Shown here in pieces: positions 1 to 5,051 of a DNA stretch of 28,878 nucleotides (its first letter is position 1; each line of letters begins with the position of its first letter). A program made the position numbers and the translations under genes. The notes under the pieces were generated by a model. The model was not told the DNA's origin. It made no database searches and worked only from the letters and a program-made list of their open reading frames with translations. Source of the DNA: a virus; IMG/VR virus record IMGVR_UViG_3300003314_000006, positions 1 through 28,878 of that record. The stretch is one strand, 5' to 3'.

Positions 1-69
1 CCCTGATTGACCTACTATAGACAAGTGGGGTTACACGGATAAGGCTAACCGTAGGGTTGGCTGATAGAT

Positions 70-81
70 TATATAAAGGGT
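70..81 (+). promoter_or_regulatory. TATA-like box, rightward
   Basis: The 12-mer TATATAAAGGGT occurs here and again at 1416-1427. TATATAAA fits a haloarchaeal TATA box. No gene starts 25-35 bp downstream, so the transcript, if real, would be non-coding or have a long leader. Confidence 0.4.
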
Positions 82-103
82 GATTAATTCCACCACTACA
101 AGG

Positions 104-117
104 CTCAATGAGTTGAG
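104..117. promoter_or_regulatory. CTCAA-N4-TTGAG dyad, operator-like
   Basis: CTCAATGAGTTGAG is a perfect 5-bp inverted repeat with a 4-bp spacer. Related dyads lie at 879-892, 1603-1616 and 16458-16471. Here it is followed by GGGTGATACCCC, itself GGGT and ACCC around a short centre. It is probably bound by a dimeric regulator; that is inference. Confidence 0.45.
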
Positions 118-181
118 TCTGTAGGGTGATACCCCCCACTATAGAGCCTGATATAAGCAAACCCGACTAATCCATACCCCA

Positions 182-211
182 CGGTTTTGCCGGTAAATAT
201 TTGGAAAACCG
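182..211. repeat. Inverted repeat CGGTTTT/AAAACCG
   Basis: Seven-bp arms at 182-188 and 205-211 flank an AT-rich centre containing TAAATATTT. It could be an operator or a replication-related site. No gene is adjacent. Confidence 0.4.
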
Positions 212-304
212 CAGTACGGGTGTACGTCTGACGCTATCGTGTTAGAGAGTCTAAATATCATGGTTCTGCCCTTATGGATAACCCCGTAATTAAGTGTGAT
301 ATGC

Positions 305-377
305 CGGTCGTGGGGTGTGATCGTGCGGTGGGTGTGGCGTGGGGGTGATAGTGGGGTGATAGTGGCGTGTTGGTGGC
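305..377 (+). repeat. GT-rich tract with tandem 11-bp repeats
   Basis: About 70 bases are almost only G and T on the plus strand. GGTGATAGTGG occurs twice in direct tandem (344-354 and 355-365), and related GTGGGGTG units surround it. Strong strand asymmetry of this kind is seen at origins and packaging sites; function here is unknown. Confidence 0.5.
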
Positions 378-432
378 CTCAGCTGTCCGATTTGAGCATA
401 TCTGAAGTCTCTAACAACAGGCTGTATGGACG

Positions 433-465
433 CTCGAGGGGGATATAGAGAGCTATACCCCTGAG
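433..465. repeat. Imperfect inverted repeat with GAGCTATACCCC
   Basis: Left arm 433-448 and right arm 453-465 pair as CTC-AGGGG-TATAG with small bulges. The right arm includes GAGCTATACCCC (450-461), identical to 1589-1600 just upstream of the first late gene. The shared 12-mer suggests a common regulator. Confidence 0.4.
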
Positions 466-572
466 AACCACACTGCGCGGCGCTGTGTGTACGATACAGG
501 CGTCTGGACAGGTACGCGCGTAACAATTACAAGAAATATGGGCTGATGTTAAATATTCTACATCACTTTATT

Positions 573-584
573 TCACGATCGTGA
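573..584. repeat. 12-bp perfect palindrome TCACGATCGTGA
   Basis: A perfect palindrome in the gene-free left region, next to an AT-rich stretch (about 541-573). It has the form of an operator for a dimeric repressor. There is no direct evidence of function. Confidence 0.35.
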
Positions 585-652
585 GCGGGGTGTGTGAGAG
601 TGTGTCATACCCCCATCTCGAGGGGATCGACTAGCTGAGAGACAGTCTGTGT

Positions 653-702
653 GCATGTACACACAGCTATCCACACAGAACGTACACACAGCGCATGTAC
701 AC
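653..702. repeat. TGTAC/CACAC direct repeat cluster
   Basis: GCATGTACAC occurs at 653-662 and 693-702, and GTACACACAGC at 658-668 and 682-692, within 50 bases. The cluster resembles iterated protein-binding sites (iteron- or operator-like). No gene overlaps it convincingly. Confidence 0.4.
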
Positions 703-785
703 CGCATGTGGCAACTCGAGGGGTTAGAACTTTAACTACGATTGTGCGTGCGCTACTTAGGTAACTCCCTCTCTGAAATTCCCAA

Positions 786-798
786 TTCTGAGTCAGAA
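786..798. repeat. Palindrome TTCTGA-G-TCAGAA
   Basis: Perfect 6-bp arms around a single G. It is a small operator-like dyad in the gene-free region downstream of the HalOD1 gene. Confidence 0.3.
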
Positions 799-879
799 AA
801 ATCCGATTTCGCACTCCCCCGCTTCCCCCGGATGGTTCAACCCTACGGTCGCACTCTCGAGGTCGCTAACCTCAGGTGT

Positions 880-1221
880 TCAATTCATTGAGGCGGGGTG
901 TTCGATCAGTCCCTCCTGGTGTCTCGCTTCGTCGCCGAAGATCGAGATCGAGCCGCACGTACAACACTCGACTGTATATCCCCCGTAGTCGAACATAGAT
1001 CGGATACATGAGTCGTCGTTCTCATGAAACCTATATCCTTGATCGAGTATTTCGGTGTCTATAATATCCGACAGGTTGAGTGGAATCTCCGCCGGATCAA
1101 TGGATAGTAACTCTGAGATCGTTTCAATCAGAGTGGTACTGAAATATGTGTTGTTAGTATCCGTATGTGACCGCTGGATTAACTCATCATTGGTGGCACC
1201 CAAACTATGTCGGGAGTGCAT
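880..1221 (-). CDS. HalOD1-domain protein
   Basis: A 113-residue protein and the only convincing leftward gene. Residues about 26-95 match the haloarchaeal output domain HalOD1: a segment beginning FSTTLIETISELL, then DPAEIPLNLSDIID, then a short strand FDYGGYTVEC and a final strand SISIFGD. The family occurs alone or fused to sensory domains and is thought to be a signalling output; the mechanism is unknown. Unusual here are C86, C87 and C89 in the turn where relatives usually have a plain GDG-type hairpin, with C72 nearby. A TATA box at 1245-1252 lies about 25 bp before the ATG, so a leaderless mRNA is likely. The last codons and stop form a CTCAATGAATTGA element on the minus strand (879-892). 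A regulatory role is inference. Confidence 0.75.
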   Translation of the reverse strand: MHSRHSLGATNDELIQRSHTDTNNTYFSTTLIETISELLSIDPAEIPLNLSDIIDTEILDQGYRFHENDDSCIRSMFDYGGYTVECCTCGSISIFGDEARHQEGLIEHPASMN

Positions 1222-1244
1222 ATAAGTAATTGCTATTTTTCGGG

Positions 1245-1252
1245 TTTATAAA
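1245..1252 (-). promoter_or_regulatory. TATA box of the HalOD1 gene
   Basis: TTTATAAA centred about 27 bp upstream of the minus-strand ATG at 1221. This spacing places transcription start at or within a few bases of the start codon, as in haloarchaeal leaderless mRNAs. Confidence 0.65.
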
Positions 1253-1266
1253 ACTGTCGCGGCTAC

Positions 1267-1273
1267 TATATAT
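1267..1273 (+). promoter_or_regulatory. Rightward TATA box, divergent from HalOD1
   Basis: TATATAT centred about 25 bp before the GTG at 1295. Together with 1245-1252 it forms a compact divergent promoter pair only about 20 bp apart, so one bound regulator could affect both. Confidence 0.45.
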
Positions 1274-1294
1274 CATTGTGAGAAATCATACTGC

Positions 1295-1579
1295 GTGTCA
1301 GGATATTATTTGGTAGTACAACCAAGAGATAGAAGCAAAAGCACCCTCAATGTGGTGGTACACTCGAGTAATAGTACCGGGATAATGAGAGTTCACTTAT
1401 ATACCCAGTGGGGGGTATATAAAGGGTTTACCATTAATAGTAGTGTAGGAGGTTGTCTTCTACAATATTTCTCTCTTTGCGGTATCGGAGTTGGTAACTT
1501 CGACTCTCTGGTTCTGGTTTATTTGGTTCTCAGCTTGGGGGTTTCCCTGAGTTTTCTTTTCTCTCTGTTTTTCTACTGA
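1295..1579 (+). CDS. Doubtful 94-aa ORF with hydrophobic C-terminus
   Basis: A GTG-started frame placed exactly where a leaderless transcript from the TATA box at 1267-1273 would begin. The C-terminal 25 residues (about 70-94) are strongly hydrophobic and could form one membrane helix, but that part is encoded by a T-rich tract that may instead be a terminator. The protein is not acidic, unlike all confident genes here, and a second promoter-like element lies inside it (1398-1427). It may be a small membrane protein or a chance frame; I recognise no family. Confidence 0.25.
   Translation: MSGYYLVVQPRDRSKSTLNVVVHSSNSTGIMRVHLYTQWGVYKGFTINSSVGGCLLQYFSLCGIGVGNFDSLVLVYLVLSLGVSLSFLFSLFFY
1398..1427 (+). 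promoter_or_regulatory. TATA box overlapped by 9-bp inverted repeat
   Basis: TATATACCC (1398-1406) and GGGTATATA (1413-1421) are perfect inverted arms around 6 bp, and the right arm forms the TATA box TATATAAAGGGT (1416-1427). An operator lying on the TATA element is a typical way to repress an archaeal promoter. The expected start is near 1445, about 200 bp before the first late gene. TTTACCATTAATA (1427-1439) recurs at 21897-21909. Confidence 0.5.
1551..1573 (+). terminator. T-rich stretch, possible terminator
   Basis: Several T-runs in about 23 bases resemble archaeal oligo-T terminators. They would end any transcript from the promoters at 1267 or 1416 before the late operon. Confidence 0.35.
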
Positions 1580-1588
1580 CTGTTGGTT

Positions 1589-1645
1589 GAGCTATACCCC
1601 GCCTCAATGGTTTGAGACACTCATTTTATACATTCATAATTTATC
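1589..1645 (+). promoter_or_regulatory. Candidate late promoter of the head operon
   Basis: GAGCTATACCCC (1589-1600) leads into CCCCGCCTCAATG (1597-1609) and the dyad CTCAATGGTTTGAG (1603-1616). The ATG at 1646 begins 36 bp after the 13-mer ends. The same 13-mer lies at the same distance, 36 bp, before the start codon of the tail operon (16500). TTTATACATTC here (1625-1635) and TTTACATATTC there occupy similar positions. This argues for one class of late promoter; the regulator is not identified. Confidence 0.55.
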
Positions 1646-2422
1646 ATGGCGTCAGAAGAAGTAACAGGGGGTACTCCGCAAGAGATTGCGGAAATGGAGT
1701 TTAAGTACAAGAAGTCTAACAAGTATGAGCAAGAGGGAACGCCCTTCGAGACTGCATACTGTTTGACAAGAGTTGGCAAGCAACCAGACGACTACGACGG
1801 ACCAACTCGATATTGCAAGAATCGAGTCTTGCGAACTGATGACGGTGGTCACACCGCATCATGCAACTTCCACGGTGGGAGTAACGACGCAGCGAATCAT
1901 AACGATAATCTCGAAAAGTTAGCGGCTATTAAACACGGAATGTACGCAACAGACGAACATCTCGAGAGCGAATTTAACGAGAAGGATCAGAAGCTCTACG
2001 ACTGGGTTATGTCGTGGGCTGATACCTACGGCTGGCCTTCTCGAGAAGAAGATCCCTCTCGTTACGACGATCTACACGCCATCGCAATGGCGAAGGTACG
2101 GAACGCGAGAGCTAATAAGTACATTCTTAGCGAAGGGGAACTCAAGCGGCAGGAAATCTATGACGAGAACGGCAACCTGCTTGAGAAAGACAATCCCCAC
2201 GCATTGAGTGAGGACGTTCGACTCAAGCGGAAGCTGATTACGGACATCAAGAAGGAACTTGGCATCACTCCGAAAGCGCGATCGAAGATGGATGCTGACG
2301 AAAAGGAAGCGAACGCGATGGAGCAGTTGACTGAAGTCGCTTCCACTGCGGTCTTGGGAGATTCTGGTGAAGATTCGCCAGAGTTCGATCCCGACGACGA
2401 TATTTTCGAAGACAGTGGCTGA
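1646..2422 (+). CDS. Putative terminase small subunit
   Basis: A 258-residue acidic protein and the first gene of the head module, a few genes before the large terminase. Residues 39-76 hold C39, C57, C73 and H76, a possible zinc site. The segment from HGG at 76-78 to KHGMYAT at 96-102 resembles the HGG...N...KHG-Y-A segment often seen in phage small terminases. The middle and C-terminal parts are helical and charged, ending in an Asp/Glu-rich tail. The expected role is recognition of viral DNA for packaging with the large subunit. The assignment rests on position and this short motif, not on full-length similarity. The start is preceded by the candidate late promoter, without a Shine-Dalgarno sequence. 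Confidence 0.55.
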   Translation: MASEEVTGGTPQEIAEMEFKYKKSNKYEQEGTPFETAYCLTRVGKQPDDYDGPTRYCKNRVLRTDDGGHTASCNFHGGSNDAANHNDNLEKLAAIKHGMYATDEHLESEFNEKDQKLYDWVMSWADTYGWPSREEDPSRYDDLHAIAMAKVRNARANKYILSEGELKRQEIYDENGNLLEKDNPHALSEDVRLKRKLITDIKKELGITPKARSKMDADEKEANAMEQLTEVASTAVLGDSGEDSPEFDPDDDIFEDSG

Positions 2423-2675
2423 ACCATATCTCCAATCCTTCTCGAGAGATTACGCGATCGTCCAGAACGCAGAAGTTCGGACATGGAACGAGGAGGAGGC
2501 TCACATGGACGCTGATCTCTACTACGCACTGGAAGATCGACTTGGTGGACCCGTCCAGGGGCTTGTCGGCGGCTTACATTACATTTTCAAGCCCTCAACG
2601 CAGGTGCTTTCTAAGCAGTGTGCGATTCCGAAGCGTCGTGGAGAAGATCCATCAGCTTTGCTGGTGATGAAGTGA
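2415..2675 (+). CDS. Small protein of unknown function
   Basis: An unrecognised frame of 86 codons if started at the GTG overlapping the previous stop by 8 bp. Codon choice looks coding throughout. A shorter version of 56 codons starts at ATG 2505, which has the strongest Shine-Dalgarno-like sequence in the window (AGGAGGAGG, 2491-2499) at good spacing, although those bases also encode Glu-Glu-Glu. The product has a Gly-rich centre (LGGPVQGLVGGLHYIF) and a basic C-terminus, unusual among its acidic neighbours. The start is uncertain. Confidence 0.5.
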   Translation: MAEPYLQSFSRDYAIVQNAEVRTWNEEEAHMDADLYYALEDRLGGPVQGLVGGLHYIFKPSTQVLSKQCAIPKRRGEDPSALLVMK

Positions 2676-2682
2676 ATTGACT

Positions 2683-2808
2683 ATGAAATGCTTTAATTGC
2701 GGTTATAGCGCCCCGAATGGCGGTGATTGTCCGACTTGCGGTGTTGTTCTGTCGGATAATCCCATTGAGCGGGGGGTTGAGATCAATAATGTCGAACGAA
2801 ACATCTGA
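2683..2808 (+). CDS. Mini zinc-ribbon protein
   Basis: A 41-codon frame starting 7 bp after the previous stop. It begins MKCFNCG and continues after nine residues with CPTCG: two CxxC knuckles at residues 3-6 and 16-19, the usual form of a small haloarchaeal zinc ribbon. The remainder is short and acidic. Such proteins bind zinc and often contact nucleic acid or protein; the partner is unknown. Its last 20 bp overlap the next small gene in another frame. The Cys spacing makes a chance frame unlikely. Confidence 0.65.
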   Translation: MKCFNCGYSAPNGGDCPTCGVVLSDNPIERGVEINNVERNI

Positions 2809-2902
2809 ATTTAGTGTAGAAGACGGAAAGCTCGTCCGAGAGGATACTGAGGAAGCGAATTTCGAAGAAAATCTGACCTTCGAGGGAGATGATGGTGAGT
2901 AA
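2789..2902 (+). CDS. Small acidic protein
   Basis: A 37-codon frame from ATG 2789, overlapping the zinc-ribbon gene by 20 bp and the next gene by 14 bp. It is almost wholly acidic and polar, with no motif. The frame is open further upstream to 2717, but that part is hydrophobic and shadows the zinc-ribbon gene, so the internal ATG is preferred. I do not recognise it. Confidence 0.45.
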   Translation: MSNETSEFSVEDGKLVREDTEEANFEENLTFEGDDGE

Positions 2903-3086
2903 TTTCGAGATCGAACCTCCACAAAAACATCAAGCGGGTCTCGAGGCCGTTGAACTGCTTGATCGGGCGGGATTTGTTCTCCAAGATTTCGATATTACCG
3001 CTATTGGGGACGATCCTTATTTCGAACTGAGTGTTAGTCTCGCAGTTGGCGAACATGAGCGGCCTTTGGAAGCTCTCGAAGGATAA
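2889..3086 (+). CDS. Small acidic protein of unknown function
   Basis: A 65-residue frame with two adjacent ATGs (2889, 2892) and a GTG (2895) with the better GGGAG spacing, so the start could be any of them. It is predicted to have one helix (AGLEAVELLDRAGF) followed by strands. It lies in a run of short genes between the two terminase genes, a common place for virus-specific small genes. No family is recognised. Confidence 0.6.
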   Translation: MMVSNFEIEPPQKHQAGLEAVELLDRAGFVLQDFDITAIGDDPYFELSVSLAVGEHERPLEALEG

Positions 3087-3088
3087 TA

Positions 3089-3292
3089 ATGACTGAAGAA
3101 CCAGTAGGAACGGAACCAGACGTTGAGATCGACCTCCCAACCCCCGATCAAGTCGCTTATGACGAACTCGTTGGGGAATTTGGAGAAGAAATGATCGATT
3201 CAGACATTGAGGAAGTCGTTAAGAAGCATATTCGGTCGCTGTACGACAACCGAGAGGCAATTCGACAGCGACTCGCTCAGCAGGCAGTTTGA
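3089..3292 (+). CDS. Small helical protein of unknown function
   Basis: A 67-residue acidic protein starting 2 bp after the previous stop. The N-terminus is Glu/Pro-rich and the rest is helical (residues about 20-64). It is the last small gene before the large terminase and could be an assembly factor or the true small terminase partner; there is no direct evidence. Its final codons and the bases after its stop contribute to the hairpin at 3291-3334. Confidence 0.6.
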   Translation: MTEEPVGTEPDVEIDLPTPDQVAYDELVGEFGEEMIDSDIEEVVKKHIRSLYDNREAIRQRLAQQAV

Positions 3293-3334
3293 GTGTTGGA
3301 GAAAGGTGGTTCGACTCCGCCTCACTCGCTTTTT
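3291..3334 (+). other. tRNA T-arm-like hairpin before the large terminase gene
   Basis: GAGTG (3291-3295) pairs with CACTC (3323-3327), and GGTGG (3305-3309) pairs with CCGCC (3317-3321) around TTCGACT, a perfect T-loop consensus. TTTTT follows at 3330-3334. It may be an RNA hairpin that attenuates or processes the mRNA, or a weak terminator. There is no anticodon arm, so it is not a tRNA. Confidence 0.4.
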
Positions 3335-3342
3335 GAAGTGTA

Positions 3343-5046
3343 ATGCAAGAAGTAGCTGAAAAGTTCGCAGAAGGTAGCGATGATACCGTTGACCAGCTCA
3401 TTGAGCGGTGGAACGGGCGTCCAGACCTTCTCGCTGAAGACATACTCCGGGCGAAGAACCTCGAGACGGAAGAAATCGAGGATTTGAGCCTTTTCAGGCC
3501 ATATCAGCCTCGGATTATGCACGCTTACTTCTATGGGGAAGGGAAGATCCTCAATATCTACAAGGGGCGTCGTATCGGCGTTTCCTACACAATTGCGATC
3601 TGTATCCTACTTGAAGCGATACTCAAGCCAGATACCTTCTACCCAATCCTCTCGAAGACCAAATCTCAGTCCGAAGCGCGGATTGGAGATATAGAACGTC
3701 TAATCAGAGACGCGAAGATCGATATACAGACTGAGAAGATCAACAACGACAAGATCGTTCTCACGAACGGTTCCACGATCAAGGCATACACTGGCGACCC
3801 GGACTCCGCTCGTGGTGATCCAGCGCCGAAGACGGTCTTCATTGACGAGATGGCTTTTCTTGAGGATCAATCAGCCACCCTCGATGCGTATCTACCCACC
3901 ATCAGCCTCGGCTCAGCGCAGATGGTCCAGGTGTCCACGCCGAAGGCGAGCAATGACGAGTTCCTGAATGCTAACGAAGCGGGAACAGCCGATGGAAAGA
4001 ACGATCGGGGTATCCTCGCGCTTGAACAGCCGACGTTCGAGAACGCGGATGAGATTGACACTGATATTTCCCTATTCGAGCAGGACGTAAAGCCAATCCG
4101 ACCGGACTTTGACCTCATGGCAGCGGAGACTCAAAGGGCTTCAGACCCCAATGGGTTCTCTCAAGAGTACCTCTGTCGTCCTGTGTCCGACGAGTACCGA
4201 TTCTTTTCGATGGGTACTATAGAAGACGCGCAAGAACGAGGAAGCTCTCCTGAGTGCGACTATGGACTCAAACATCACGAGACGACCAACGCGATGGTCA
4301 TGGCGGTGGACATTGGGTTCAATTCCGACGATACGGCTATAACTGTCTTCGAACACGCTGGTCCTCGTCGATACTGTCGTTATCACGAAATTTTAGACGA
4401 CAAAGTTCTATCTCGAGCGGGTATTAGTCCAGCGAGTCGCCAAAACCCCCGATCGGTCGCTCGAAGAATCGGGCAGATTTACGACCGTATGGATGTAACG
4501 AGTGTTGTCATGGATATGACCGGAGTCGGTCAAGGATTCCATGATGAAGTCCGTCGAGAGATTGGTCGTGGATATACTGGATTCAATTTCTCTGATAAGG
4601 ACTCAGTAGAGGAGATGATGGGCGATATGAACTACGCTCTACATAATGATCTCGTCTATCTTCCTGATGATACCGAGATGAAGGAACAACTCGGTGCGAT
4701 CGTCAAACAGCAGACCTACGAAGACTCTAAACCACGATTTTCTGGAAAGAAACACGCTCCTGATGGAAAGGACGACCTCGCTATGGCTACTGTGATGGGC
4801 GCTTTCCCTCCGAATTTCAAGGGAGACAAAGCTCGAGAGCTTCAACAGCGGGATGAAGTTAGCGTGGATCAATCCATTGAGGGGGCGGAATCGACTGACA
4901 GTCTCACTAAAGACGGATGGACTGGTCTGAAGGTTACAGACACATCCGAATCACAAGGTTACAGTCTTTCAAACAGCCGCTCCGGTAATACAAGAAAGTC
5001 TCGGTACTCTCGTAAGAGTACGAAACGACGTAGACGCGCTTTCTAA
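3343..5046 (+). CDS. terL: Terminase large subunit
   Basis: 567 residues, normal for the family. This is the packaging motor ATPase with a C-terminal nuclease. The ATPase half shows a Walker A-like loop KGRRIGVS (74-81), Walker B TVFIDE (164-169) with the catalytic Glu at 169, and the coupling motif STP (198-200). The nuclease half shows the three acidic clusters expected of the RNase H-like fold: D323 in AVDIGF, D391 in VVMDMTG and D477/D478 in GKDDLAMA. The Walker A loop is a variant, with Val where many relatives have Lys, as happens in other terminases. The C-terminus is a basic Arg/Lys/Ser tail. ATG 3343 lacks a Shine-Dalgarno sequence. Confidence 0.95.
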   Translation: MQEVAEKFAEGSDDTVDQLIERWNGRPDLLAEDILRAKNLETEEIEDLSLFRPYQPRIMHAYFYGEGKILNIYKGRRIGVSYTIAICILLEAILKPDTFYPILSKTKSQSEARIGDIERLIRDAKIDIQTEKINNDKIVLTNGSTIKAYTGDPDSARGDPAPKTVFIDEMAFLEDQSATLDAYLPTISLGSAQMVQVSTPKASNDEFLNANEAGTADGKNDRGILALEQPTFENADEIDTDISLFEQDVKPIRPDFDLMAAETQRASDPNGFSQEYLCRPVSDEYRFFSMGTIEDAQERGSSPECDYGLKHHETTNAMVMAVDIGFNSDDTAITVFEHAGPRRYCRYHEILDDKVLSRAGISPASRQNPRSVARRIGQIYDRMDVTSVVMDMTGVGQGFHDEVRREIGRGYTGFNFSDKDSVEEMMGDMNYALHNDLVYLPDDTEMKEQLGAIVKQQTYEDSKPRFSGKKHAPDGKDDLAMATVMGAFPPNFKGDKARELQQRDEVSVDQSIEGAESTDSLTKDGWTGLKVTDTSESQGYSLSNSRSGNTRKSRYSRKSTKRRRRAF

Positions 5047-5051
5047 TTTAT

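Larger units (their letters stand above)
1..879. other. Left non-coding control region
   Basis: No open frame here has the acidic composition seen in every confident gene of the window; the two longest minus-strand frames (290-526 and 605-814) are basic, Pro/His/Cys/Val-rich and look spurious. The stretch instead carries a TATA-like box, several short palindromes, a GT-rich tract with tandem repeats and a cluster of TGTAC/CACAC repeats, listed separately. Its place just before a terminase operon would suit a replication origin, a packaging site or an early/late control region. The role is inference; only the absence of plausible genes and the repeats are seen. Confidence 0.6.

Noticed and set aside
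1-30. Circular genome junction between both window ends
   Set aside because: Only 12 bases match and the flanks differ; the LamG gene is simply cut by the window edge.
290-526. Minus-strand frame of 78 codons
   Set aside because: Basic, Pro/His-rich product through a GT-rich repeat tract; no start context and composition unlike all real genes here.
605-814. Minus-strand frame of 69 codons
   Set aside because: Runs through the TGTAC/CACAC repeats and gives a Cys/Val/Thr-rich non-acidic product; no promoter or ribosome site.
2717-2788. Upstream extension of the small acidic gene at 2789
   Set aside because: The extension is the out-of-frame shadow of the zinc-ribbon gene and gives an unlikely hydrophobic stretch.
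3257-3330. Possible complete tRNA ending in the T-arm-like hairpin
   Set aside because: A D-arm-like GCTCAGCAGGCAG is present, but only about 10 bases remain for anticodon arm and variable loop, the 5' acceptor strand does not pair, and the left part codes for protein.
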